This document shows, piece after piece, positions 33,697-44,700 of a stretch of 64,000 bases of DNA. The stretch is taken from contig OZ024783.1 of NCBI GenBank assembly GCA_964017065.1, positions 18,141,752 to 18,205,751 of the forward strand, given 5' to 3'. Position 1 is the first letter of the stretch, and every line of letters starts with the position of its first letter. The translations under genes and the position numbers were made by a program. The stretch comes from Haliclona indistincta. Lineage: Eukaryota > Porifera > Demospongiae > Haplosclerida > Chalinidae. A model generated the notes under the pieces. The model did no database searches, had not been told where the DNA came from, and worked only from the letters and a program-made list of their open reading frames with translations.

Positions 33697-34501
33697 TGAA
33701 TTGGACAGCTTTTACTGGTCGTCAGCAGGTTGCCCAAAGCATATAAATACCCCATGTACAGGATTGGCAACTGCTCACGTGAGCAAATGCCCTAATACAT
33801 TTCCGCGTGGGCAGTCAACCTTGGGGTATTAGCGCCTATGCAGGTCTTGACCTCCAGTTAAATTGCCACCAAAGAGAAAAAAATACGGCTATTTCAGGCA
33901 CCCAGGAACACTTTCGCTGGAGAGAAGCTAGATATGCCAGCGATAGTTTGGCAGTGCGTTAAATTGTGCTAGAGGCTTCTTCACAGCAGAATTGTCCCAG
34001 CTTAGTATGGGACAATTCACAGCAGAATTGCCGATTCCACGGCTTAGTATGGGACTAGAAGTGTGTTAGGAAGACAGCTACCTAAGTAAAAACACGGCTA
34101 GAATGACCACGTGGCATATCGGTACGATAGGATAACAGCTGTTTGAACGTAGTTTGAGGAACGTTTTACTTGGTTTTATGGCGTGGCCAAGGTAGTAGAT
34201 ATGCTGTTTCTGTGGGACTGCAACTGTCCGAGTATACTTCTGTTCTCGGTTCTACTTAAGTACTTATACAGTTGGAAAGCCTGGTTCTTTGCGCGTTCGG
34301 TAACAGTACTATGACGAGTATAGTTATCTTATAGTCTTGGAGTACTGCAAGCACAAACATGGCCAAGTACGTGGGTTTTGTACAATTTTGACTAGAATTA
34401 ACGACATAGACAAGGAATATCAAGTTCAGAGAAATTCAGCCCGAACACTGAGTGCCGCCTAATGTGCAAAAATTCCCTAGTTACCAATCCTGTACATGGG
34501 G
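33697..34501. other. Non-coding part of E1
   Basis: Includes a short duplicated word (ACAGCAGAATTG, GGACAATTCACAGCAG) near 33980-34040. No gene was recognised. Confidence 0.5.
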
Positions 34502-34640
34502 TACAGGATTTTGCATGTTGCTTGACCAAAGAGTTTTTGCTACTGCATGCACACAGTACGTTTTCTGTACAAATAGTATACAGAAACACGCTATGGGCAT
34601 GCGCTAACAGGAAATTGTTTGGTCAAGCAACCGGCACCCT
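34502..34640. repeat. Imperfect foldback (MITE-like hairpin)
   Basis: Arms containing GTTGCTTGACCAAA (from 34518) and TTTGGTCAAGCAAC (to 34631) continue inward with GCATG and TTTCTGTAC matches, forming a stem of about 50 bp with mismatches. Confidence 0.7.
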
Positions 34641-34730
34641 GTATTTATCTATCCCCAAAGCCATGCATCATGTGATTGTTTGGATCTCTACCTGAACAAT
34701 GCATGCTAGATGAAGTCACTTAGCTGCCGG

Positions 34731-34734
<4 letters not shown>

Positions 34735-34811
<77 letters not shown>
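34735..34811. repeat. (GA)n microsatellite at inner end of E1 right arm
   Basis: About 38 GA dinucleotides, the inverted counterpart of the CT tract at 23831. Confidence 0.95.
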
Positions 34812-34813
<2 letters not shown>

Positions 34814-35589
34814 TGTGTGTGCAGGATAGACCATTATACCATTTAGCTGTGTACATACAACAGAGCTTCACACGTCAGAGTGACGTACGGCACCTGCCTG
34901 GAGTGGAGAGGTCAGTAGCCATTAGACTATAGTTAGTGCCGTACTCCAGAGATAGCTCGCCTTATTCTTTGTTTCATAGCAGCATTTCCATACATTTCCT
35001 GCCCTGTCTTGGAGCTGGGCGGACAACAACTTCCTGCCGTATTCTGCAGCTATTTTCTGTCCTATTATGGAGCTGGGATGACACTCGAACCTTATATATC
35101 ACTGCACTGAGTCCGAGCTAGCTAGCTAACTGGCTAGCTCAGTGATGTCAATAATCATTCAATATTGTTATGAGCTATGGTACCGCCTCATAGCGATGTA
35201 TTAGACACGAACACTTTACGGTTGGAATCAGCTGGGTCGCTAGCGAATGATCCCACATGATTTCAGTCGTATAAGCACCGTGTGATTTTATGCGAATCGC
35301 CTGTCGGCTTTGCTAGCGTCACTGCTGTGCAAAGAAGCGAAGGGCTGCCGCTTCAGCCTCTGCATACGAGGAATGTCACGATTGGTAAATGCTGCAATCT
35401 ACTACACAAGACCATGCCTGAAAGAGAAGCCTGGGGACGTACGGGTCCCTAGACAAAAACAGCACGCCCATAGAGCAGTTAAACAACAACAAATGGTGAA
35501 ATGCATCAAGCAAATGTACACAGCAATGTCTAAGCAACATGCCCTGTACAGGTATAGCTAGTAGCCAACCCACAGCTGTTTGCGAGAAG

Positions 35590-35870
35590 CAGTGGCGATT
35601 CTACAGGGGGGCCTGGGGGGGCAAGGCCCCCCCAACCATAGCCAGTGCCCCTCCAAGATTATTACTAATAAAAGTAGTACACTGATCTTATCGGCTAATT
35701 GACAGTATCTGTGACTCCACTATGAACCAGAGTGTTCAACAACGTGGCTCGAACGCTACAAAACACACGAATTTTGACCGAAAATGGGCGTAGTTCACAA
35801 AAATTTCGCGGGCGCGCAAGCGCGCCCTTTTTTGTGCCCCTCCTAACTGTAAGTCCTGGCTACGCCACTG
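35590..35870. mobile_element. hAT-type MITE
   Basis: 281 bp with ends CAGTGGCG...CGCCACTG and a perfect 8-bp duplication GCGAGAAG (35582-35589, 35871-35878). CAGTGGCG ends plus 8-bp duplications are classic for the hAT superfamily. It is absent from the left arm of E1, which serves as the empty site. The interior carries a G-run/C-run hairpin (GGGGGG...CCCCCC). Confidence 0.9.
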
Positions 35871-35888
35871 GCGAGAAGTAGAAGCGCC

Positions 35889-36664
35889 AGAGGAGGTTGG
35901 AAGCATTAATATTCAGTCATGTGACTTGTGGTTTGTAAATTCTCTCCAAATCAAAATGTATGGCGAATCTTAGTTGTCAATTTTACGCTATTCTCTGGAC
36001 AGAATTTAACGAATTTAGTATGAATCGAAAGCTCTTGCACAGCAGATTACAAATATGCGATCTACCCGATTCAACCCAGGGGTTCCTGAGCTGCTATGGG
36101 CGAGAAAGTAGTGACTATTCTCAACAGTGGAAAACACTATAGTTATTGTTCGTGCAAGCAATCAGCTTATTGACAAGCCTACTACAGACGTCCTGAAGCA
36201 AAATCTTGGCGTTTAAAACGGCGAGCGAAGAGACAGCTCAATTGTTATCTGCAAAACCCAATATAGAGCTGACGAGACCTGGTCAGAGCTAGAACTAAGA
36301 AATTTGCTTAAATTTAAGCTGTTTCACAGAAGAAAGATTCCTGAATCCAGCACAAGTGTGCTGTATACTGGAGTTGTGCTACTTCTTCCTAGATTTCACG
36401 ACATACAAAGCACAGATACTGGTGTGCAGTGCACTATACAAATAGCTAAACCAATATTCTAAGATCATTATCTTTAAGTAAGACCAGTAATCAAGCTCTA
36501 CGCAATGCCATTTTAGAAAGAATCCACGAATGAGTTCTAGTGCTGTATGCTAGCGCCATTGAGCCACGCCTCACGATGGAACGTTAGCTATGCTCATTCG
36601 AAATCACGTGCGCATAATAACAGCTTACAATCACGTGCGCATACTAATGCTTCCAACCTCCTCT
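35889..36664. mobile_element. Mutator-like MITE
   Basis: 776 bp with 20-bp inverted ends AGAGGAGGTTGGAAGCATTA and a 10-11-bp duplication (G)TAGAAGCGCC at 35878-35888 and 36665-36675. It is absent from the left arm. Near the right end AATCACGTGCGCATA occurs twice. Short frames inside have no recognisable product. Confidence 0.85.
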
Positions 36665-37127
36665 GTAGAAGCGCCTTGCACTTGCAAACCCATCGCCATT
36701 TTGCAGATAATATAACCACACCTCTTGTTACCGCCCACTGTACGTCGACTTGTGCTAACGTTGCGATCAGTCACAGTGACTAAGTGAGATGACTGTAGTC
36801 AATAAAATCAGGTGACATGATTTTATCAATGATTGCAGAAAAATTAAAAATTGAATTTCAAATTCAATTTTCAATTTAAAAAAAATTGAAAATTGAAATC
36901 ATACGCATTAATTTCATTTTCAATTCTCTCGTCGGTTGAATTCAGAATGGCCGCTGTATACACTCCAAAAGCTGAATTCAATTTTCAATAAACTGAGATG
37001 CAACGACAGCGAGTTTAACGGGCAAATTCAATTTTTCGTCGACGGATCAATAGCAAAAAGGGGGAAATTTGGGGGTTTTCTGCAGTCAACATTATTGAAA
37101 ATCGGTTGGCCGCAAGGTACACGCACC

Positions 37128-37418
37128 TTCCTGAGTCAGTTGAAACTGAAAAAACTAACAATTGCGACCCAATACATGCCTCTAGCTCCTGGTGACATGG
37201 TGATTCAAGTGGGGCACGTTTCTTTTGTTGGTGAGGGTGAAAATTTACACAAAATTTTCTCTACTCACTTGGAGAAGTTTGTCATGTCGAACCTAGCCCT
37301 CAAGCGATTGGAATTCGCTAACATGCAACTGCGTACTCTCGAGCTGGCTCTCCTCCCAGCACTGAATTGCTGTCTGTCTGTGCTCTACCAGCTGCAAGGA
37401 AGAGCACTGGAGGAGATA
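37128..37418 (+). pseudogene. LRR-like gene copy 2, second piece
   Basis: Resumes the gene with TTCCTGAGTCAGTTGAAACTG and runs through VGEGENLHKIFSTHLEKFVM and LALKRLEFANMQLRTLELAL to LQGRALEEI at 37418, where E3 begins. It matches 7425-7709 of copy 1. Its VGEGENLHKIF frame is cleaner than in copy 1, where two extra bases occur before the same motif. Confidence 0.85.
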
Positions 37419-37790
37419 GGTGCGTGCACTTTGCGTCCAATCGATTTTCAATAATTATGAATTCAAAAAACGGCAAATTTTGCCCCTTTTTACTTGAAAC
37501 TGCAGTGATGAAAGTTGAATTCGCGCGACGAACGCGCTTGCAGCAATTTTCAATTTATTGAATATTGAATTCAGCTTTTGGGGTGTATAAAGCGGCCAAT
37601 CTGAATTCAACCGATGGAAGAATTGAAAATGAAATTGCTGGAGTCGAATTCAATTTCCGAAAATTGGAATTAAACCGTTAAATTCACTTTAAAATCACGT
37701 TGCCTGATCTTCTTGACTACAGTCATCTCGCTGTGTGATACGCGATCACTAACAATGCAATGTGCTGTGGGCGGAACTAGAGGTGCGGTC
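37419..37790 (+). repeat. E3 left terminal inverted repeat
   Basis: About 372 bp matching the reverse complement of 39942-40330. It includes GACTACAGTCATCTCGCTG and AACAATGCAATGTG blocks near its inner end. Confidence 0.9.
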
Positions 37791-38497
37791 ACTATAAAAT
37801 GGCGGCAGCGGTTGTCGAAGACTAGAGTAGCCGACGAGGGGTGGCTAGCGCTCAGTTCTTGCCTCTTGGACAACTTGGTCATGAAGAAGTATGTGCATAA
37901 CACGACTAGACGCCAAAAAGTATGTAGTTAGAAGAAGAGGCATTCCAAGAGGAGTACCAAATTGCCTGATGATGCAATAATGAGATAATAGATCAAGCCG
38001 TACAACTATATGAAAACAGCGGAGGAAGACTAAGTGATCCAATACCCACTTCACGGACGAGACCGGCAAGAAATGAGGGATCGAGCTCTCCATGGAAGAT
38101 GTCCATTATTTGACTCTCTGCTAGCTTGTACGTAAATGGAGACAATCAAGCTTTTAAGCAGGCTCTTTGTTTCTAATTGATGTAACCAGAAGACTAAGTG
38201 TGTAACGCTCATCATTATCATTGCTGGTTGGCAATGATATGTAGTAGGGATGCTCCCTACGCTTTCAGTTTTTTCATATTATTATACTTTTTTACTTTAT
38301 TATTATGAACAAATTGAACTTTAGATATTATACGGTTAGGACTGGACTGTGTTACTCTTTCATTTGCTATGCTCGATGGTTTCTTCCTGGTTGTAAGCAT
38401 TAAAGCCCTGCCCAATGCTAAGATCTATGAGCATATACATGCTTTACACGAGCCCCGCCCACTCATGCAGATTATCGTATCTTCAGTACTACCGTTA

Positions 38498-38580
38498 TTA
38501 TGCCTCGGTGGGCGGAGCCACGAGGCATACAGTAGTTCGTTTGTCATTATGCCTCGGTGGGCGGAGCCACGAGGCATACT
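38498..38580. repeat. Two small palindromes TATGCCTCGGTGG...GAGGCATA
   Basis: Two copies, about 50 bp apart, of a palindromic word (TATGCCTCG / CGAGGCATA around GTGGGCGGAGCCA). They are followed by a (TCTG)n run. They lie next to the first of two 0.5-kb direct repeats inside E3. Confidence 0.8.
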
Positions 38581-39085
38581 GTAATCGCGTTGTCTGTCTG
38601 TCTGTCTGTCGTTCTGTCTGTTACACCATTGTAGCGGCGCACGCTGGAAGGTAAGCTCTGAAACTTGCAATGCAGGTAGAACTCGATATTATCTCGGTTG
38701 TGAACTAGCGAAAGTTCCGTGCAAAGCTTTGTTCTAGAGTTATGGCGCGGTTTGCTTACCTTGTTTACCGTTGCTGGCGATCTGGACTTCTCCAAAGGCA
38801 AAGCTGTCCACAGTTGACTGCCTAGAAGCTGATAGGTTAGAATTTTACTACATGATAGCAGCGCAGGTCCAGAGAAATCGTGTAAGCAAGCTATGGAAGC
38901 TATCTCGCTCGTGGTATGCGTGTGCTGTAATGAACATTGTAGACACGCCCAGTTGAATTGTGGTCAGCACTGATTGGCTTCTGATTGCATAACTAAAGCA
39001 TTGTGACTGCTGTAAAGAAATCCTGTATACATGCATCTGCAGTTGCTAGTGTGTTTGTAGAATGGTGGATAGTTGTACGTGTTTG
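38581..39085 (+). repeat. 0.5-kb direct repeat inside E3, copy 1
   Basis: Homologous to 39321-39790; shared blocks include GGACTTCTCCAAAGGCAAAG, CTGTCCACAGTTGACTGCC and AGACACGCCCAGTTGAATTG. Non-coding. Confidence 0.85.
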
Positions 39086-39320
39086 TTGATATTTGTAGCA
39101 GTATTCTCACAGCAATGAGTGCAGTAGTCTTGTTGCAGTATACTTTAACTTGTTTCTACTGCAGCTTACATTGCATGCTTTCATGTTACTGTTTTGATCC
39201 TTCCATGGATCTATTGCATGCATATATACGTGCTGTCATATTATAATTATGCATCTGCTAATTGAATGCCATACATGCTACATTGTACTGCACCGAGGCA
39301 TCTGCACCTTTGGTGCTTCA

Positions 39321-39790
39321 TTCCGTCTGTTACTTCAGTTTTGCGGCGCACGCTGAACGATGAGCCCTGAAACTAGCAATGCAAGTAGAAATCGATATTA
39401 TCTCACTTTTGATCATTTGAAACTTGTATACGAAGCTTCGTTCTCGAGTTATGGCGTGATTTGCTTACTTTGCTGTTGCTGGCAATCTGGACTTCTCCAA
39501 AGGCAAAGCTGTCCACAGTTGACTGCCTAGAAGCTGATAGTTTACTACAGGATAGCAGCGCAGGTCCAGAGAAATCGTGTAAGCAAGCTATGGAAGCTAT
39601 CTCGCTCGTGGTATGCGTGTGTGCGCTAAACTCTGTAGACACGCCCAGTTGAATTGTGGTTAGCACTGATTGGCTTCTGATTGCATAACTAAAGCACTGC
39701 ATTGTGACTGCTGTACAGAAATCCTGTGTGCATGCATCTGCAGTTACTGTGTTTGTGGAATGGTGGATAGTTGTGTTTGTGGATATTGTG
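39321..39790 (+). repeat. 0.5-kb direct repeat inside E3, copy 2
   Basis: Second copy, flanked on both sides by the hairpin-like word CCGAGGCATCTGCACC with GGTGCTTCATT (39293-39325, 39799-39830). This suggests a mobile unit or local duplication within E3. Confidence 0.85.
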
Positions 39791-39941
39791 TCATTCCACC
39801 GAGGCATCTGCACCTTAGGTGCTTCATTATTACTAGTAGCTAGCAATCAGTAAAGTACAATTATTCCAACGAATGAGCTAGTTATAAAGTCAGAGTCGAG
39901 ACTAAACCTTGGCCGAGTTCAGTTGATCAACCTTTCTTTGA

Positions 39942-40330
39942 GACCACACCTCTAGTTCCGCCCACGTCACATTGCATTGTTAGTGATCGCGTATCACACA
40001 GCGAGATGACTGTAGTCAAGAAGATCAGGCAACGTGATTTTAAAGTGAATTAATAATTTTTTTATTATTTAATTCCAATTTTCAAAAATTGGAAATTGAA
40101 TTTGACTCCAGCAATTTCATTTTCAATTCTTCCATCGGTTGAATTCAGATTGGCCGCTTTATACACCCCAAAAGCTGTATTCAATATTCAATAAATTGAA
40201 AATTGCTGCAAGCGCGTTCGTCGCGCGAATTCAACTTTCATCACTGCAGTTTCAAGTAAAAAGGGGCAAAATTTGCCGTTTTTTGAATTCATAATTATTG
40301 AAAATCGATTGGACGCAAAGTGCACGCACC
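39942..40330 (-). repeat. E3 right terminal inverted repeat
   Basis: Inverted partner of 37419-37790, slightly longer because of an AT-rich indel near 40050-40075. Confidence 0.9.
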
Positions 40331-40474
40331 GAGATAGTATTGACCTTGGTCCAATTTGATGATGTTAAATACATTGAAGAGTTCTGCACTCGATTGAGCC
40401 ACCTGTTCCACAGCTACGGCACTGGTCTCACAATGACTGCCGATATTGATCGATATTATGTTGTAAAAATTTAA
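40331..40474 (+). pseudogene. LRR-like gene copy 2, third piece (3' end)
   Basis: Starts at the duplicated GAGATA and encodes VLTLVQFDDVKYIEEFCTRL-type sequence through TMTADIDRYY to TAA at 40472-40474, matching 7703-7843 of copy 1. This completes the gene that began at 9590, about 30 kb away. Confidence 0.85.
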
Positions 40475-41412
40475 TTTTTTTAATCATAATGTATCATAGA
40501 TTTCAAGAAAATGAAGTATATCAGCTGTAGACTCTCTATCCAAACAATAATACTATAAATATGATCCTATAATTATAGTGCATAATACAAGCATGCAGTA
40601 TTGTTACGTAAGATGACGAAACTCGATTTTCACCGTTTCCAGGTTCGTCACTTGAGCAACAATTTCGAGCAATCTCCTTGCTACTGTAAGATGGGGCAAC
40701 GCCCGATAGCAGATCTAAGTGTCTTTGGACGTATAAAATTCATAACCAGGTGAAATATCGGCGTTTGAACGCTAATACATTGTATGTAGCCGCCATCTTG
40801 TTTTTTCCGTTCAACCCTCATAGGGAGTCACTACCGTGCCTCCCTAATAGCTATAATAAGTTTCAGTTTACATAATCATAGCTGTTATATAAGTTTCAGT
40901 TTTACAGTTGGTTTACTAATACAGACATTCCAATGTATGTGTCAAATAGAACTTTGCATGTGCTGAAATTCATTCACTTACAGCAGTTTCACTACTTGCA
41001 ATCTACATGTAAAAGCATCTACCGTAGAGCATAATCTGTGTTCAATCTGAATCACACAATTTAATAAACCTTGCAAATAAGGCACAGATCACGGTTTGTG
41101 CTTTTGTAGCTGTTGCAAGGAGTAATACAACTGCTATAAGTAGTGACAAATTAACTTCAGAATGAATGATACCACATTTTAAAAGTTTAGCAGATATACG
41201 ATAGTGTGAGATATACAAATTCCAAGTGGAGTAGAATTGTAGAACAACCTCATAACGATGCTTGGAGGTCAATGAGAGAGTGTCATTTGACCACCATGCT
41301 TGAAATCCATGCACATCACAACCTCATAATAAATGCAGAAAGGCATTGGAGTGATTATAAGTATCAAAGTACATGTATATTACTATTGCTTACAATATTA
41401 TGTCAAGGATAA
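40475..41412. other. Spacer with duplicated 3' flank of the LRR gene and upstream region of B2
   Basis: 40475-40600 resembles the flank after copy 1 (7844-7990). From about 40980 the sequence resembles 49800-50170, the region upstream of B3, so it is part of the duplicated B promoter region. No gene was recognised. Confidence 0.6.
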
Positions 41413-41477
41413 TGTGTGTGTGTGTGTGCGTGTGTGCGTGCGTGCGTGCGTGCGAGCGTGCGTGCGTGCGTGCGTGC

Positions 41478-41512
<35 letters not shown>
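41413..41512. repeat. (GT)n/(GCGT)n microsatellite upstream of B2
   Basis: 100 bp of GT and GCGT repeats, about 280 bp before the B2 start codon. Alternating purine-pyrimidine sequence of this type can adopt Z-DNA. Confidence 0.95.
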
Positions 41513-41513
<1 letters not shown>

Positions 41514-41792
41514 ACAGTTAGCTAGTTAGTTGGGGACTATGCCCATATAAACTGGATATTCACTGTTTTTGTGATTTTATGACACTTTGCATAATATGGA
41601 GATAACAATGATATACAGATGAGCGATGTTATCACAAACACACAATATGGAATTTGTCATCAAAACATGCAAGTACCTTTTTGTCTCGTTCACTCATGTG
41701 CGTAATAGAATTGGAATGTGTGTATTGGTAAACATGAACTGCAAATTCTCGTAGCTATAAATTTTGCAACATGTAGAAGGAACAGCACAACC

Positions 41793-44700
41793 ATGCACAA
41801 CCTGGTCATCATGCTGACCTTGTCATTTCTTCTCTGCTTTAGCTGCTGCTCCTTTGCGAGAGAGATCGTCATTTCAAATTCTGGTAAAGACACTCCGGCA
41901 TGTCTTGAAGGACTTGATGGAGCGCCTTGCACCTCTTTGGTCAATGTGTCCCGATATGTGTCTAGTCACAAGCTGAATAATCTTATCATCAGAATCAACA
42001 ACACTAACTACACTCTTCAAGGAGTTGCTAGGTTCAATGGTGTAAAGAATATTACATTAACTGGTGAAGGTCGCTCACTAACTCACATTAACTGCAATAG
42101 CGAATTCGAAGCAGGAATAGTTTTTGATAACTCGTATGATATTTGCCTTCAAGATTTCACTATCACTAATTGTTCAACCACTACCATTTTCATCAAAAGG
42201 CTGAAACAATTCCAATTGATTGCAAATTATTCAGCTATCAAAATCGATAATTGCTCCAACGTATCTGTGTTTAGTATTGCCGTAAGCAGAAGCAGAGGTC
42301 AGGGACTCACATTGATCGATGTAAGATCAGCAGTCCACGTGAATGACTCTCATTTCACTAACAACTTGCTCACTAATCGGCAAAGGTCAGGCGGGGGCTT
42401 ACAAATTATCTTCATTTCGAAACATCTTCGTGAACTGTACACAGACTATATCATTGATAACTGTTTGTTCAAACACAATATTGCTAGCAACCAAACTTGT
42501 AATCCAAGTGCTGTGTTCCAGTCTTCCAGTTGCGAACGAGGTGGCGGTATTCGAATCGTTCTAGGTAATGCCTGTAAAAACATCAGATTTACACTGAAAA
42601 ATAGCAAATTGGAAGAAAACAAAGCCATCTATGGTGGTGCAATACAAATATACAGTCATGGCAAAGTAACTAACAATGTATTTCATCTCTACAATAATCT
42701 GATGATTAACAATATAGCTACTTGTGGTGGAGGTGGCTTTGATATTGGCTACACTGCGCGGCTAACCAACCATTTTCTTTATCCTATAAACAACACTATA
42801 AATATTACTAACTCTTCATTTGTCGGTAATATTGCTTCTCTTGGTGGAGGAATGAGCGTGTTCGTTAGCTCGGTGGGTCTGTCTCAGACATATGCAAACA
42901 ACAGCCTCTTCTGCATCAATTGCACATTTAAAGGCAACAAAGCACTTGGTGGATCAGCTGCTCTTGTCAGTCGAGATTTGAAGAATGATGGATCACAGCA
43001 GAGCATCATTTCAACTCATTTCATCCACTGCACTATTGAGAGTAATCACATTATTGCCAATACAAGTAGTGCTAGAATCTCAACTGGTAGCGGAGCATTC
43101 TTCATTTCTAACTTGCCCATAATTTTTTCCGGCTTAATTGAATTCTCAGGAAACAACGGTACTGCCTTGTACTTGAATTCTGCTAGTGTTAAAATTAATA
43201 ACGAGAGTGATGTCATTTTTACAAACAATTCTGGCTACCAAGGTGGAGCGGTTGCTTTAAATGGTAATTCTCAGTTTCTGCTCGATAATAGTGCTCAGTT
43301 TTACTTCCACAACAATTCTGCCACACATTTTGGTGGAGCAATTTGCGTGTTATCTGAAAGAGGATGTTCTTATCTTGGTTTTTGTTTCTTAAAGCTTAAA
43401 CATCCTGGTCATTATCAATCCAAAAAACTTTACTTCAATTTTTCTAACAACTCTGCAACTGCAGGAAATGATATATTTTCATCATCAATATCTTTTTGCG
43501 ACGATTTGTGTGGCTTTTATATGAATCGATTATTAAATCGTAATGAGCACTTTTTTAACCAGACTTGTTATGGAAATTTTACTTTTTTTGATGACCATCC
43601 AGTTACAAAAAGTATTGTAACTATGCCAGTGATTATCAAAACAAATTCTACAATGATCATACGTCCTGGAATATCAACTCCTTTAAAAATCCATCAAGTG
43701 GATGAATTGGGTGGAAAAGTTGATCATCTTTTTCCTCTCACTGCTAAAGTACAGAGTTCAAACAAGAATACCACAGTACAGCTATTGTACACTCTGATCA
43801 CGAACAATAGTATTGTCCTTTTTGGAATGCCAGGTGACACAGGAACAATACTATTAGAAGGCATCAATGTGAGACACACTATACAATTCAGACTTTCTCC
43901 CTGCAGTCCTGGATATCATCTAGATAAACTTATGTGTGTCTGTAGTGCACTCCTTAAAAGTAAATTACAAATCATCAAATGCAAGCCAAATGGAGTGGCG
44001 ACTGTGGATATCAATTATTGGACTGGTTATAGAAATGACTCACCACTTGGACATTTGTACACCGGACTATGTCTAGCACAGCTGTGCCACCATCATAAAC
44101 TTGCTACCTGCGATACAGAAGATCGTCATTGTGTCATGCCGCCCACAAGGCCAGAACTAGAAAAAAGGATTTGTGGTGAAAACAGGCAAGGATGGCTGTG
44201 TGGAAGATGTGTTCATGATAAAGTGGTCTATTATCATTCTCATGAGTTCACTTGTGGTGACAGTACCAATTGTCAATATGGTGTCCTTATCTACATTGTG
44301 TCTGAACTGATTCCAGTTACGATTATCTTTCTTGTCATTTTGCTCTTCAACATCAGTCTCACTTCTGGAGCTTTGTACAGCTTTGTCTTCTATGTACAAG
44401 TTGTGTCAAGACTAGACGTCACAGCATTTGGAACAATTCAAATCAAAGATCGCTTTGTGAGAACTGTACTCGAAATTGTCAAAGTAATTTTAGGTGTCTT
44501 TGCTTTTGAAATTGAAAATGAAAGTCTTGAGTTTTGCATTCTACAAACAAACACAATAATGGATCTCTTCTTGATCAAATACGCTACTCTTGCCTATGCT
44601 TTTGTACTATTCTTGGCTACCATATTAATTTTAAGAGTTTATTCATGCTACAGCTGTGTTAGGCTATGCAGAAGATGTGGAAGAAGGAACATTAAAGGCT

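Larger units (their letters stand above)
10263..37127. mobile_element. E1: large element with 1.24-kb terminal inverted repeats
   Basis: 26,865 bp including nested E2 (14.5 kb without it). Both ends are GGTGCGTGTACC in inverted orientation, followed by long arms (10263-10434 plus 22767-23830 on the left, 34812-37127 on the right). Each arm ends inward at a CT/GA microsatellite. Target duplication is TTCCTA / TTCCTG (one substitution) in the LRR-like gene. The interior holds minisatellites, a decayed CxxC protein fragment, a strongly T+G-skewed stretch and a decayed tyrosine recombinase. No intact transposase was found outside E2, so E1 is probably non-autonomous or dead. Confidence 0.8.
34812..37127 (-). 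repeat. E1 right terminal inverted repeat (with two MITEs inside)
   Basis: Inverted copy of the left arm. Removing the MITEs at 35590-35870 and 35889-36664 with one copy of their target duplications leaves about 1240 bp, equal to the left arm. It ends GGTACACGCACC before TTCCTG. Confidence 0.9.
37419..40330. mobile_element. E3: 2.9-kb non-autonomous relative of E1
   Basis: 2912 bp with inverted arms of about 372 and 389 bp (37419-37790, 39942-40330) beginning GGTGCGTGCACTTTGCG. It has a perfect 6-bp duplication GAGATA (37413-37418, 40331-40336). The arms are clearly homologous to those of E1 (shared GATTTTCAATAAT, GAATTCAGCTTTTGG, TCTGAATTCAACCGA) but diverged, so E3 is a separate subfamily. 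No ORF with a recognisable product lies inside. Confidence 0.85.

Noticed and set aside
10263..37127. E1 or E2 as a Polinton/Maverick
   Set aside because: Size, long inverted repeats and 6-bp duplication fit, but I found no DNA polymerase B, packaging ATPase, protease or capsid frames. Ends start GGT rather than the AG typical of Polintons.
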